Counted from the stretch's first letter, positions 8,824 to 18,332 are shown. The stretch: DNA of 64,000 nt from JBCBKU01 sp965267475 (GCA_965267475.1 OZ254079.1:310001-374000); one strand, 5' to 3'. The notes: generated by a model from the sequence alone, not told the origin. Made by a program: numbers and translations.

Positions 8824-9536
8824 TGCCCGAACGCGACCGCCCGCTTTATGCCGTACTGATCGATGCTGACAATATACCCGCAAAATTTGCCGGCGCTATC
8901 CTGAAGGAAATCACGACATTCGGAGAACCTGCCTTGCGCCGCGTTTATGGCGATTGGTCTTCGGGTCGATTGTCGAACTGGTCCAAGACCGTGCGCGATC
9001 TCGGTCTTGTGGCCCATCAGGAAACCGCGAACACCGTCGGTAAGAATGCGTCCGACATTGGTCTTGTGATTGATGCCATGGATATCCTCCATACGGGTCG
9101 GTTTGACGGTTTTGTGCTGGTTTCGTCGGACAGCGACTTCACCGCCCTGGCCAATCGCATCCGGGAACAGGGGTTGGATGTCATCGGCATTGGCGAGGCA
9201 AAGGCACCCGAAGCGCTGCGCAATGTCTGCAACAGGTTCATCCTGATCGAAAACATCACCGAAGAGACAACGACAGCCGACAAAAAAGCCGCGAAGAGCG
9301 CGGCAAAAAAGCCGGCTAAGGATGCCGTCCCGTTGATCTTGAGCGCTATGGAAAAACTGCCGCAGGATGACGACTGGTACCCGCTTGGCCTTGTCGGGCA
9401 ATACATCACGGCGGATATGCCGGATTTCGATACGCGTACCTATGGGAAACGGAAGTTGAGCGATCTGATTGCCGACCTGAAGCGGTTCGAGACCAAGCGC
9501 ATCGAAAACCAATTGCACATTCGGCGGGTGGACTAA
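8823..9536 (+). CDS. NYN-domain (LabA-like) protein with C-terminal OST-HTH/LOTUS domain
   Basis: A 237-residue protein. The N-terminal NYN nuclease-like domain carries VLIDADNIP (acidic site near residues 14-16), KNASDIGLVIDAMD (about 74-87) and LVSSDSDFTALA, giving the four conserved Asp residues of the PIN/NYN fold. A Lys/Ala-rich linker (about 150-166) leads to an OST-HTH/LOTUS-type RNA-binding domain of about 70 residues. Inference: a ribonuclease or RNA-binding regulator. It is translationally linked to the GNAT gene and ends in a CTAA overlap with the convergent TetR gene. Confidence 0.85.
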   Translation: MPERDRPLYAVLIDADNIPAKFAGAILKEITTFGEPALRRVYGDWSSGRLSNWSKTVRDLGLVAHQETANTVGKNASDIGLVIDAMDILHTGRFDGFVLVSSDSDFTALANRIREQGLDVIGIGEAKAPEALRNVCNRFILIENITEETTTADKKAAKSAAKKPAKDAVPLILSAMEKLPQDDDWYPLGLVGQYITADMPDFDTRTYGKRKLSDLIADLKRFETKRIENQLHIRRVD

Positions 9537-10177
9537 CCCATCGCGCTGGGGCCTTTCGCGCCATAACGCGCCATAAACATCTCAACGGCGCCCAGGACCA
9601 CACGGTCGATCTCGGCATCGGTAAAGTCGGACCGGACCCCCATCACCAACTGGACATGAAGGGAAGCTTTGCAGAGCTCACGGAACTGATCGGCGGCGAA
9701 GATCAGGTCCGCCTCGTCGATTACCAGATGACCGCGCGCAACCGCATCATTGAGATAGCTGGTCAGAATGTTCTGGGCGACCTCGGGACCCGAGGCATAA
9801 AACTCGCGCCCGATTTCGGGGAAGCGCGCCGCTTCTGCCACACAGGTGCGATACATCGAACGTCCAAAGTCAGACAGGAAGAACCGCACCATCTGGCTGG
9901 CCGCTTCATAAAGCACATCCTCAGGCGGGCCCGTCATGTCGATACGGCTTGTCGCCATTTCGGCCTGCCGGCGGCACTCGGCCTTGGCCACTTCAAGAAA
10001 CAAGAGCTTCTTGTCGGGAAAGTAGCTGTAAAGCGTGGCTTTAGACACACCCGCCTTCTTGGCGATGATATCGACACTCGCACCTTCGAACCCTTCAGAC
10101 AGGAACACGGCGCGCGCGCCGTCCAGCACCTGCTCAAATTTCCGACCCTTTTTTACGCCGGGCGACATGTCGTTCAT
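9533..10177 (-). CDS. TetR/AcrR family transcriptional regulator
   Basis: A 214-residue repressor-type protein. The N-terminal helix-turn-helix is clear: GARAVFLSEGFEGASVDIIA then KKAGVSKATLYSYFPDKK (about residues 19-57). The C-terminal helical domain would bind a ligand that is not predictable from sequence; its arrangement resembles the AefR-like group. It is divergent from the AEC transporter gene, with an inverted repeat in the 190-base space between them. The 3' end shares a 4-base overlap with the NYN gene. Confidence 0.92.
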   Translation of the reverse strand: MNDMSPGVKKGRKFEQVLDGARAVFLSEGFEGASVDIIAKKAGVSKATLYSYFPDKKLLFLEVAKAECRRQAEMATSRIDMTGPPEDVLYEAASQMVRFFLSDFGRSMYRTCVAEAARFPEIGREFYASGPEVAQNILTSYLNDAVARGHLVIDEADLIFAADQFRELCKASLHVQLVMGVRSDFTDAEIDRVVLGAVEMFMARYGAKGPSAMG

Positions 10178-10201
10178 CGATGTCCTCCTGACAGAAAATA
10201 T

Positions 10202-10220
10202 AAACTGTTCGGTTCAGTTT
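10202..10220. promoter_or_regulatory. Inverted repeat, candidate TetR operator
   Basis: AAACTG (10202-10207) and CAGTTT (10215-10220) form a perfect inverted repeat with a 7-base spacer, 25 bases upstream of the TetR regulator start. Size and place fit an autoregulatory TetR operator; binding is inferred. Confidence 0.5.
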
Positions 10221-10367
10221 TTTCAACCCGAGGCCAGTCACACTGGCGCGACGTTACGCCAACGGCACCATGCGATTCCGAACGGTGTCAGGAAGCCTTG
10301 CCAAAGGATTGCGCAACAATAGGCGAAACCAATTGCCATCCTGATCGCCGCGCCGTAACCGCGAGAC

Positions 10368-11294
10368 ATGGTTGCGATCCTTCTACAGACCCTGCCCTTT
10401 TTCGCGTTGATCGGACTTGGATACTTGGCTGGGCGCACGGGGTTCTTCAGTGAAGAGGCCACCGCACATCTTACGAAATTCGTATTCTACTTCGCGCTAT
10501 CTGCGATGCTTTTCCGGTTCTCATCAACCTTGTCGATCGGCGACGTCTTTAGCTGGGATTTCGTCTGGGCCTATCTTCTCGGAACGCTCTCAATCTATGC
10601 ATTGGCCACGATTGTCGCGCTTGTCCGCAATCGGGGTTGGGGAGAGGCGGCGGTGGAAGCGCAATCTAGCGCCATCGGGAACGCCGGATTTCTGGGCGTA
10701 CCGATGCTGGCGTTGCTTTTGGGGCAAGAAGCGATCGGCCCGATCATCCTGTACCTGGCATTGGATCTGACGATCTTCGGGAGCTTGATCGTGATTGTCG
10801 TAACAGCAAGCCGCGAACGCCTGTCTTTCGGAATAGTCGGAGCATTGGCGAAAGGTCTGGTCCGGAACCCAATGCTTGTTTCGGTAGGCGCCGGGCTGAT
10901 CTGGTCCGCGCTGAACTTGCCGATCCCAGGTCCGGTGGACGACTTCCTGGTGACACTTGGCGCTGCCGCAACGCCGGGGGCACTGTTTGCAATCGGCGCA
11001 TCGCTTGCGTCGAAATCGGCAGAACGAATGGCCATCGCCGTCTGGATTTCGACCAACAAGCTGATCTTGCACCCCATCGCAATGGCCGTCTCAACATTGT
11101 TGATCTTCGACATTGATCCTTTCGTGGCGGGCGTGATGATCGCGACGGCCTCGCTTCCGGTGGCGGGCAATGTCTTTATTCTGGCGCAGCACTATGGCAT
11201 CGCTCCACAAAGGGTTTCGGCTGCAATTCTGATTTCGACAGCTGCCTCGGTCCTAACGGTGACTGCGGTCGTCGCCTGGGTCCAAACGTTTTGA
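10368..11294 (+). CDS. AEC family transporter (auxin efflux carrier-like permease)
   Basis: Inner-membrane secondary transporter of 308 residues with about ten hydrophobic segments in two repeats. The N-terminus LLQTLPFFALIGLGYLAGR and the motif NAGFLGVPMLALLLG (about residues 104-118) are typical of AEC permeases, which move carboxylates such as malate or malonate. The substrate is not evident. The TetR gene and its inverted repeat lie upstream and may control it. The stop is 12 bases before the fghA start, so the two probably share a transcript. Confidence 0.9.
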   Translation: MVAILLQTLPFFALIGLGYLAGRTGFFSEEATAHLTKFVFYFALSAMLFRFSSTLSIGDVFSWDFVWAYLLGTLSIYALATIVALVRNRGWGEAAVEAQSSAIGNAGFLGVPMLALLLGQEAIGPIILYLALDLTIFGSLIVIVVTASRERLSFGIVGALAKGLVRNPMLVSVGAGLIWSALNLPIPGPVDDFLVTLGAAATPGALFAIGASLASKSAERMAIAVWISTNKLILHPIAMAVSTLLIFDIDPFVAGVMIATASLPVAGNVFILAQHYGIAPQRVSAAILISTAASVLTVTAVVAWVQTF

Positions 11295-11306
11295 CAGGAG
11301 GCGCCG

Positions 11307-12137
11307 ATGGAAACACTTAGCGAAAACACCTGCTTCGGAGGCGTTCAGGGCGTGTATCGCCATGGATCCGATTCGACCGGCACGGCCATGACCTTTGGGC
11401 TTTTCATGCCGGCCGAGGCCTATGCACAGTCTGTGCCGGTCCTTTGGTATCTGTCTGGCCTGACCTGCACCCACGAAAACGCAATGACGAAGGCTGGCGC
11501 GCAAGCGGCTGCCGCCAAACATGGTGTCGCGGTCGTGTTTCCCGACACATCGCCACGCGGGGATGGCGTCGCGGATGACGAGGCCTATGACTTGGGTCAG
11601 GGCGCCGGGTTTTATGTGAATGCGACCGAAGCGCCGTGGTCGCTGCACTACAAAATGTGGGACTATGTCGCGGATGAGCTTCCCGCCCTGATCTTAAAGC
11701 ATTTCGCCGTCCGGGCCGATGCCCAGGGGATCACAGGGCACTCGATGGGTGGGCACGGAGCACTGACGCTCGCCATGAACCGGCCTGATCAGTATCGAAG
11801 CTTGTCGGCTTTCGCGCCCATCGCCTATCCCACAGCCAGTGAATGGGGCCAGAAACAGCTTTCAGCCTATCTGGGCGCAGACGAAGCGAAGTGGGGCGCC
11901 CATGACGCGACACGTCTGATGCGCGAAGTCGGGTTTCCGCGCCCGATCCTTATTGATCAGGGCGGAGCGGATCAGTTCCTCGACCTTCTGAAACCCGAGG
12001 CATTGGCTGAAGCGGCTGCCAGACGCCGTCAGGCCATGACATTTCGGATGCAGCCCGGATATGACCACAGCTATTTCTTCGTCGCCAGCTTCATGGCTGA
12101 TCACGTCGCTTTTCACGCCGAGCAATTGCACCGGTGA
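11307..12137 (+). CDS. fghA: S-formylglutathione hydrolase
   Basis: Second step of glutathione-dependent formaldehyde oxidation: hydrolyses S-formylglutathione to formate and glutathione. The 276-residue alpha/beta hydrolase (esterase D family) shows LSGLTCTHEN (oxyanion region, about 49-58), the nucleophile elbow GHSMGGHGAL (Ser near 149) and the C-terminal YDHSYFF carrying the catalytic His. AGGAGG precedes the ATG. It is followed by a YaiI family gene with a GTGA overlap. It works with frmA at 7040-8152. Confidence 0.96.
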   Translation: METLSENTCFGGVQGVYRHGSDSTGTAMTFGLFMPAEAYAQSVPVLWYLSGLTCTHENAMTKAGAQAAAAKHGVAVVFPDTSPRGDGVADDEAYDLGQGAGFYVNATEAPWSLHYKMWDYVADELPALILKHFAVRADAQGITGHSMGGHGALTLAMNRPDQYRSLSAFAPIAYPTASEWGQKQLSAYLGADEAKWGAHDATRLMREVGFPRPILIDQGGADQFLDLLKPEALAEAAARRRQAMTFRMQPGYDHSYFFVASFMADHVAFHAEQLHR

Positions 12138-12580
12138 TCTACGTCGACGCAGATGCCTGCCCGGTGAAGAACGAAGTTGAGACGGTCGCGACGCGGCATC
12201 GACATCCGGTCACAATGGTCTCGAACGGCGGGATCCGTCCGTCGCAAAACCCATTGATCGAAAGCGTCTTCGTGCCCAATGGCCCGGACGAGGCCGATAA
12301 GTGGATTGCCGACCGCGCTGGCCCCGGCGACACAGTCATCACGTCGGACATTCCGTTGGCCGCAAAGGCGGTCGAAGCGGGTGCGGCAGTTCTGGCCCCG
12401 GACGGGCAGGAACACACAGCGGCCAATATCGGGCAGCGCCTGGCCACGCGGGATCTTATGGCCGATCTTCGCGCCGCCGATCCGTTTCGTCAGGGCGGTG
12501 GGCGGGCGTTCTCGAAGGCGGACAGGTCCAGGTTTCTTGATGCACTGGATCGCGTGCTTCGCAGGAATTCGTCGGCCTGA
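12134..12580 (+). CDS. YaiI/YqxD (UPF0178) family protein
   Basis: A 148-residue protein of the UPF0178 family, which has a PIN-like fold and no established function. The N-terminal IYVDADACPVKNEV and the middle AGPGDTVITSDIPLA with LAPDG are characteristic. The start is a GTG overlapping the fghA stop by 4 bases, so it is translated from the same transcript. The Asp residues in VDADACP and TSDIPLA could form a metal site as in PIN nucleases; that is inference. Confidence 0.88.
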   Translation: MIYVDADACPVKNEVETVATRHRHPVTMVSNGGIRPSQNPLIESVFVPNGPDEADKWIADRAGPGDTVITSDIPLAAKAVEAGAAVLAPDGQEHTAANIGQRLATRDLMADLRAADPFRQGGGRAFSKADRSRFLDALDRVLRRNSSA

Positions 12581-12679
12581 GATCGAACAGGGGTTGCGCG
12601 TCACGTGGTGCCTGCGAAGGTAGTGTCGTTACCGCAACGGTCCCCAACACATTTCACCGCTTTGAAGGAGACGCCACAA

Positions 12680-13657
12680 ATGTCCCTCGCAGATCAAATT
12701 CCGACGAATTCAGAATTTCACGCCAAAAGTACCGCGGCCGAGGTTATGGCCAGCGTAGATCTGACAGGTAAGTCGGCCATCGTAACAGGCGGGTATAGCG
12801 GTCTGGGGCTTGAAACCGTGCGGGCCATGGCTGCGAAAGGCGCGTCTGTGATTGTCCCGGTCCGGTCCCCCGAAAAGGCAGCCGAAGCTTTGGCGGGAAT
12901 ACCGGGCGACGTAAAATCTGCACCCATGGATCTGGCCGACCTGGCATCTGTCCGCTCGTTCGCCGATGACATGCGAGACGCCCTGAAAAACCTGGACTTT
13001 CTGATCAACAATGCCGGAATCATGGCATGTCCGATGGCGCGTGTCGGTCCGGGCTGGGAATCGCAATTTGGCGTGAATCACATGGGCCATTTCGCCCTGA
13101 CCGCCGCTTTGATGCCTCTGCTTGAAAAAGAGCCGGGCGCGCGAGTCGTAGCCCTGTCATCCACAGGGCACAAAATTACGGACATCCGATGGGATGACAT
13201 CAACTATGACAGATCGGACTACGACAAGTGGCAGGCCTACGGTCAGGCGAAAACAGCCAATGCGCTGTTCGCAAACGCGCTGTCTCGGCGTCTGAAGCCT
13301 TCGGGCGGTTTGGCTTTTTCGGTGCATCCGGGCGGGATATTTACCCCACTTCAACGCCATCTTCCTCAGGAAGAGATGATTGCGCTCGGATGGCTGGACG
13401 AAAACGGCGAGCCGTCTGAGCTTGCCAAGCAAGGGTTCAAAACACCCCAACAGGGTGCATCGACCACTGTGTGGGCCGCGACATCATCCGCACTTGAAGG
13501 CAAGTCGGGGGTCTATTGCGAAGATTGCGATGTGTCCGCGCCGACGGACACCGAAGCCCCTACAAGCCGTTTCTTTGGAGTGGACGCCCACGCTGCAAAC
13601 GACGAGAGCGCCGAGCGTCTGTGGGATTGGAGCGAGAAAGCGCTAAACGCCGCCTGA
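12680..13657 (+). CDS. Short-chain dehydrogenase/reductase
   Basis: NAD(P)-dependent oxidoreductase of 325 residues. It has the TGGYSGLG cofactor loop near residues 35-42, the NNAGIM motif and the catalytic Tyr and Lys in YGQAKTAN. The length and C-terminal extension resemble the retinol dehydrogenase/protochlorophyllide reductase-like SDR branch. GAAGGAG at 12664-12670 supports the ATG at 12680 over an upstream in-frame start. The substrate is unknown. A DMT transporter gene follows 35 bases downstream. Confidence 0.9.
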   Translation: MSLADQIPTNSEFHAKSTAAEVMASVDLTGKSAIVTGGYSGLGLETVRAMAAKGASVIVPVRSPEKAAEALAGIPGDVKSAPMDLADLASVRSFADDMRDALKNLDFLINNAGIMACPMARVGPGWESQFGVNHMGHFALTAALMPLLEKEPGARVVALSSTGHKITDIRWDDINYDRSDYDKWQAYGQAKTANALFANALSRRLKPSGGLAFSVHPGGIFTPLQRHLPQEEMIALGWLDENGEPSELAKQGFKTPQQGASTTVWAATSSALEGKSGVYCEDCDVSAPTDTEAPTSRFFGVDAHAANDESAERLWDWSEKALNAA

Positions 13658-13692
13658 GACACAAGCAAGTTGGGCCCGGAAAGGAAAAGCCG

Positions 13693-14667
13693 ATGGAGGA
13701 GGCGCCACGCGCAACGTCCCCCGCACTCAGCGGCGCACTCTTCGCCATGTTGGCGGCCACCTGCTTTTCGATCAATGACGGGCTGATCAAAGCGCTGAGT
13801 GATGGCTATCCGCTGCACCAGCTTGTCTTCATTCGGGCTGTCGTTGGCATGGTCGTGTTGTTGGCTTTGGTCATTCCCCTGACCGAGGGCTATCGCGCGA
13901 TTGGCACAAAGCGGCCCTTCCTGCATCTGGCGCGCGGATTGTTCATAGTCTTCGCCAATCTCACATTCTTCCTGGGAATCGCAGCCATGCCGCTGGCCGA
14001 GGCTGTGGCGATATTCTTTATCAATCCGCTTCTGATTGCCCTCGCCTCCATCCTTTTCCTCGGTGAAAGCGTCGGCCCCAGACGTTGGGGGGCAATTGCG
14101 TTCGGTCTGGTCGGAGTTCTGATCATGCTTCGTCCGGGGACTGAAGCCTTTCAGGTTGCCGCCCTTCTGCCGATCCTGGCTGCCGTCGGCTATACCGGCC
14201 TGCACATCATGACGCGGAAGATCGGCACTTCGGACAGTTTGATGACCATGTCACTTTCGGTTCAGATCGTTTTTCTTTTCATCAGCTTGGCCATTGGTTT
14301 GGCCTTGGGCGACGGACGTTTTGCGACCTTTGATCATCCGTCGCTTCAGTTCTTATTCCGCGCCTGGGCCTGGCCCGAGCCGTTCGACTTTGCGATCATG
14401 ATTGCCTCGGGCCTGCTTGTGGCCGGAGGCGGTGTTTCGATCACCCAGGCCTATCGCAGTTCCGAGGCCGCCTTGATCGCACCCTTCGAATACGTGGCCT
14501 TGCCCCTGTCGGTGCTCTGGGGGCTTTTGTTCTTCGCAGAATGGCCAGACGGCGTGGCCTTTTTCGGGATCACCCTGATCTTGGGTTCAGGGCTTGTGCT
14601 GATTTGGCGTGAAGCGGTTGCAAAACCGGCGACCGGACCTGTTCCGCCGGGACGGCGAACAGGGTAA
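13693..14667 (+). CDS. DMT family transporter (two EamA domains)
   Basis: Inner-membrane permease of 324 residues with about ten hydrophobic segments arranged as two EamA repeats. FINPLLIALASILFLGE closes the first repeat and FEYVALPLSVLWGLLFFAEW the second; both are typical EamA signatures. I take the ATG at 13693, after AAGGAAAAG; the long upstream extension lies in the SDR coding region. The substrate cannot be predicted; family members export amino acids, nucleosides or other metabolites. Confidence 0.9.
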   Translation: MEEAPRATSPALSGALFAMLAATCFSINDGLIKALSDGYPLHQLVFIRAVVGMVVLLALVIPLTEGYRAIGTKRPFLHLARGLFIVFANLTFFLGIAAMPLAEAVAIFFINPLLIALASILFLGESVGPRRWGAIAFGLVGVLIMLRPGTEAFQVAALLPILAAVGYTGLHIMTRKIGTSDSLMTMSLSVQIVFLFISLAIGLALGDGRFATFDHPSLQFLFRAWAWPEPFDFAIMIASGLLVAGGGVSITQAYRSSEAALIAPFEYVALPLSVLWGLLFFAEWPDGVAFFGITLILGSGLVLIWREAVAKPATGPVPPGRRTG

Positions 14668-14694
14668 CATGGTGGCACAGGTGCGGGGTAACCA

Positions 14695-15306
14695 ATGACC
14701 AAGATCGAAGCGGTTGTGTTCGACATCGGAAATGTCCTGATGGAGTGGCGCCCGGATGCATTTTATGACGGACTGATCGGGGAAGACCGTCGCCGCGCCT
14801 TTTTCGCCGAAACCGGAATAGAGGCGACAAACGAAGCCGTCGATATGGGCGCCGCCTTTAAGGAAACCATCTATGCCCATGCCGACAAGCACCCCGATTG
14901 GGCCGACGAAATCCGGATCTGGCATGACCGTTGGCTTGAGATTGCGGCGCCAGACATCCCGGGCACCGCGCAGATCCTGAGGGAACTGCGCGCGCAGGGA
15001 ACACCCGTCTTTGCGCTGTCCAACTTCGGGATCGAAACCTTTGCAATCGCCGAGACTGCCTATCCCGTCCTGAAGGAATTCGATCGCCGCTACATCTCTG
15101 GTCACATGGGCATGATCAAACCCGACCCCCGGATCTATGAAGCGGTCGAGGTGGATTGCGGCATCGCCGCGGAAGCCCTGATCTTTGCTGATGACCGGGA
15201 CGAGAATATCGCGGCCTGCGAAGCGCGCGGATGGCAAGGGCATCTGTTTAAGGGGCCGGAAGGCTTTCGGGCACGGCTTGTCCAAGCAGGTGTGTTGGCG
15301 CAATGA
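14695..15306 (+). CDS. HAD-superfamily hydrolase
   Basis: Haloacid dehalogenase-like hydrolase of 203 residues. Motif I is VVFDIGNVLMEW near residue 10, motif II the Ser in FALSNFG, motif III the Lys in GMIKPDPRIY and motif IV FADDRDENI. The FDIGNVL form is typical of the HAD-IA group that includes sugar-phosphate phosphatases such as YihX. The stop overlaps the start of the ornithine cyclodeaminase-like gene (ATGA), so the two, and probably the SDR after them, form one operon. The substrate is unknown. Confidence 0.9.
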   Translation: MTKIEAVVFDIGNVLMEWRPDAFYDGLIGEDRRRAFFAETGIEATNEAVDMGAAFKETIYAHADKHPDWADEIRIWHDRWLEIAAPDIPGTAQILRELRAQGTPVFALSNFGIETFAIAETAYPVLKEFDRRYISGHMGMIKPDPRIYEAVEVDCGIAAEALIFADDRDENIAACEARGWQGHLFKGPEGFRARLVQAGVLAQ

Positions 15307-16214
15307 TCGTGCCGTTCATTTCCACGGAGCAGGCCGAGCCGCATCTGGATTGGCTTGAGCTGACTGATGCCTTGGCGGCGGGCCACGAACGTCCGAAAGC
15401 AGAAATCGGCGACACGTTCCTCTACCGCGATCCGGATACGATGCTGTCGCGTTCTGCTTGGATCGACGGCATGGGGATTGCGGTCAAGACGGCGACGCTG
15501 TTCCCGGGAAATGCAGACAAGGACATTCCAACGGTGGGCGGTGCTGTTTCCGTTCTTTCCGACCGAGACGGTACTTTGGAAGCATTGCTGGACTTCCGTC
15601 TTGTCACGAAGTGGAAGACCGCGGGCGATTCACTCTTGGGTGCTCGGCGACTGGCCCGACCGGACAGTTCGAACGTGTTGATCCTCGGCGCGGGGACCGT
15701 CGCCGCATCGCTGATCGAAGCCTACAGCGACCTGTTCCCGGATGCTGGCTTCACGATTTGGAACAGAACGCGTCGTAAGGCCGATGTTTTGGCCGAGACC
15801 CATCCGGGGACAGCTGTCGCCCTTGACCTGGAATCGGCGGTGCGTCAGGCCGACATCATAGCCTCTGCCACCATGTCATCGGATCCGGTGATAAAAGGCG
15901 ACTGGCTTCGTTCGGGACAGCATGTGGATCTGATCGGCGCCTATCGCCCGGACATGCGCGAGGCCGATGACACGGCACTGACCCGTGCGCGGATCTTTGT
16001 CGATAGCTTTGACACGACGCTAGACCACATCGGCGAGTTGAAGATCCCGCTGTCAGATGGCGTCATCCAGCGCAAAGATGTCTTAGCTGATTACTATGAA
16101 CTCGATGCATTCACGCGTGATCCGGACGACATTACCCTGTTCAAAAACGGGGGCGGCGCACATTTGGACCTGATGACGTGCAGGTACATTCTTTCAAAGG
16201 TGGGGGAGCAATGA
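15303..16214 (+). CDS. Ornithine cyclodeaminase/mu-crystallin family protein
   Basis: NAD(P)-dependent enzyme of the ornithine cyclodeaminase family, 303 residues. The Rossmann fold is seen at LILGAGTVAASLIEAYSDLF (about residues 127-146), with the family's substrate-side region before it (GMGIAVKTATLFPGN) and a C-terminal LFKNGGGAHLDL close. Family members make proline or imino acids, or reduce ketimines, so the exact reaction is open. It sits in a tight operon with the HAD gene (4-base overlap) and the SDR gene (4-base overlap), suggesting a small amino-acid catabolic unit. Confidence 0.9.
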   Translation: MIVPFISTEQAEPHLDWLELTDALAAGHERPKAEIGDTFLYRDPDTMLSRSAWIDGMGIAVKTATLFPGNADKDIPTVGGAVSVLSDRDGTLEALLDFRLVTKWKTAGDSLLGARRLARPDSSNVLILGAGTVAASLIEAYSDLFPDAGFTIWNRTRRKADVLAETHPGTAVALDLESAVRQADIIASATMSSDPVIKGDWLRSGQHVDLIGAYRPDMREADDTALTRARIFVDSFDTTLDHIGELKIPLSDGVIQRKDVLADYYELDAFTRDPDDITLFKNGGGAHLDLMTCRYILSKVGEQ

Positions 16215-16993
16215 CCGAGATTGCAGTGGTTACCGGCGGGGGCAGTGGGATCGGTGCCGCCTGTGCGCGCAAACTCGCAGGCGACGGTGCTGAGGTCTGG
16301 ATCCTTGACCGGAACACCGAAGGGTCCAAAGCCGTGGCGGACGACATCCAATCTTCCGGTGGTGCGGCACATGGGCTAGAGATTGATGTGACCGATGCAG
16401 CCGCGATGGACGAAGCCGCAGCAAATATCGCGGTCCGCGGCTCCGCCACAGCGCTTGTTTCCGCCGCGGGGATCATTGAAAGCGTTTCAACAGTTCTGGA
16501 CGCTGACCTCGACGCACATGATCGACTTTGGGCCATCAACTATGGCGGCACGCTGAATGCGTGCCGGTCGTTCGGGCGGGTCATGCGGGAGTCCGGAAAA
16601 GGCGCGATGGTCCTTGTCGGATCCATCAATTCTTTTTCGGCGCTTCCGCTTCCGGCCTATTGCCCGTCGAAAACCGCGATCCTGCGTTTGATGGAGCTTC
16701 TCGCGGTCGAGCTTGGGCGGCATGGCGTGCGGGTCAACGGGGTCGCACCTACTTACGTTCTCACACCCGGTCTTCAGGCCAAGCTGGATGCAGGCGAACG
16801 CGACGTTGAGACGATTTTGAAAGTCAATGCACTGAAGCGTTTGGTCACACCGGAAGACATTGCAGATGCGGTGGCGTTCCTGTTGTCTGACGCGGCCAAG
16901 TCGATCACCGGGCATATGCTGCCCGTGGATGCAGGGCACCTTCCCATGGCGAGCTTTGAGACATTCGCAGGTGGAAAGCCCTGGGACGACTAG
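16211..16993 (+). CDS. SDR family oxidoreductase
   Basis: Classical short-chain dehydrogenase of 260 residues. The N-terminal VVTGGGSGIGAA loop, a Ser in GSINSFSA and the catalytic YCPSK (Tyr and Lys near residues 155-159) are all present, as is the C-terminal DAVAFLLSD-ITGHMLPVDAG. I use the ATG at 16211, which overlaps the upstream stop (ATGA) and follows GGTGGGGGAGC. Last gene of the HAD-OCD-SDR set; it ends in a CTAG overlap with the convergent MFS gene. The substrate is unknown. Confidence 0.92.
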   Translation: MTEIAVVTGGGSGIGAACARKLAGDGAEVWILDRNTEGSKAVADDIQSSGGAAHGLEIDVTDAAAMDEAAANIAVRGSATALVSAAGIIESVSTVLDADLDAHDRLWAINYGGTLNACRSFGRVMRESGKGAMVLVGSINSFSALPLPAYCPSKTAILRLMELLAVELGRHGVRVNGVAPTYVLTPGLQAKLDAGERDVETILKVNALKRLVTPEDIADAVAFLLSDAAKSITGHMLPVDAGHLPMASFETFAGGKPWDD

Positions 16994-18240
16994 GCGGCCT
17001 GCGCCTCAAGCGGGCGTTCTCGGATCGGCAAATGTACGATGGCGCTGAACGCGCCGACACCAACGCCAACCCACCAGACGAAATCGTACGACCCCGTTGC
17101 GTCATACAGCCGTCCTCCCAACCAAACGCCCAGAAAGCTGCCCAGTTGGTGGCTGAAAAAGACGATCCCATAGAGCGTTCCCATATGGCGCAGTCCGTAG
17201 ATATGCGCGACTAGACCTGAGGTCAGGGGCACGGTTGCCAACCAAAGCGACCCCATCAAAACCGAGAACAGGACCACGGTTGCCGGGGTCATCGGCGTCA
17301 TGATGAACGCAGCCGCAATGATGGTTCTGCCGGTATAGATGCCAGCCAGCAGGTATTTCTTGGAATACCGCTTCCCTGCCCAGCCTGCCAAAAGCGTGCC
17401 GCCGATATTGGCAAGCCCGATGATTGAAATCGCGACAGCACCCAGGGCCGAGGTTGTGGTGATTCCCATCGAGTGCAGTGCGCCGCCCGGAGCGATCGGG
17501 CCGCAGACCTCGGTCACGAAAGCCGGGAAATGGGCCGTCACAAAAGACAACTGATAGCCGCAAGAGAAGAAGCCCAGGAAGATGAGCGTATAGGACGGGT
17601 CCTTGAACGCCTTCGTCAAAACCTGCCCCAGCGACTCTTCCAGTTGTCGTTTGGACGCCGCCTCGGGCGCGCGCATTGTCGGCAACACTACCAAGCTTGT
17701 CAGGATCGCGATGCCGAATGCGACGAAGACGCCCTGCCATGGCATCAACGACAACAGGAACTCGGCCATGGGCGGCCCGACCACTTGACCCGCCGAGCCT
17801 GCTGCGGTCGCAATTGCTAAAGCCATTGACCGGTTTTCGTCAGACGCCGCGCGGCCAACCACGGCCAGGATCACGCCGAACCCCGTGCCGGCCACACCGA
17901 ACCCGACGAGCCAGGCATACCATTGATGCGCCTCGGGCGACGTGGCCCCCGCCGACAGGAAAAGGCCCGCCGCATAGACCAAGGCGCCAAGGATGATGGC
18001 CTTCCGGTCTGTCAGACGGTCTGCAATCGCGCCAAAGATCGGCTGCCCAATCCCCCAGGCCAAGTTCTGGATCGCGATGGCCAGGGAAAACTCGGCGCGG
18101 AGCCAGCCGAATTCATCCGCAATGGGGATTTGGAAGACACCGAAAGATGCGCGAACCGCAAAGCTGACCAAGATGATGAAGCAACCCGACAGGAGGACCG
18201 GGGTGACCAGTGAGGATTGAGATCGAGTTGCGTCAGTCAT
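16990..18240 (-). CDS. MFS family transporter
   Basis: Major facilitator permease, 416 residues and about 12 hydrophobic segments. The loop between segments 2 and 3 reads GAIADRLTDRKAI, the family's signature loop. The arrangement FGVFQIPIADEFGWLRAEFS near the N-terminus is common in monocarboxylate-type MFS carriers (oxalate/formate-like group). It could serve the neighbouring HAD-OCD-SDR operon, which converges with it through a CTAG overlap, but that is only proximity. Confidence 0.9.
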   Translation of the reverse strand: MTDATRSQSSLVTPVLLSGCFIILVSFAVRASFGVFQIPIADEFGWLRAEFSLAIAIQNLAWGIGQPIFGAIADRLTDRKAIILGALVYAAGLFLSAGATSPEAHQWYAWLVGFGVAGTGFGVILAVVGRAASDENRSMALAIATAAGSAGQVVGPPMAEFLLSLMPWQGVFVAFGIAILTSLVVLPTMRAPEAASKRQLEESLGQVLTKAFKDPSYTLIFLGFFSCGYQLSFVTAHFPAFVTEVCGPIAPGGALHSMGITTTSALGAVAISIIGLANIGGTLLAGWAGKRYSKKYLLAGIYTGRTIIAAAFIMTPMTPATVVLFSVLMGSLWLATVPLTSGLVAHIYGLRHMGTLYGIVFFSHQLGSFLGVWLGGRLYDATGSYDFVWWVGVGVGAFSAIVHLPIRERPLEAQAA

Positions 18241-18332
18241 GTTGACATAAGCGCGCGCGGCGACCGATCCGTCAATTCAAGAATTCTGATACCACGCATC
18301 AGCTTTTCTTACCTTCGTGCCCCGGCTAGACG

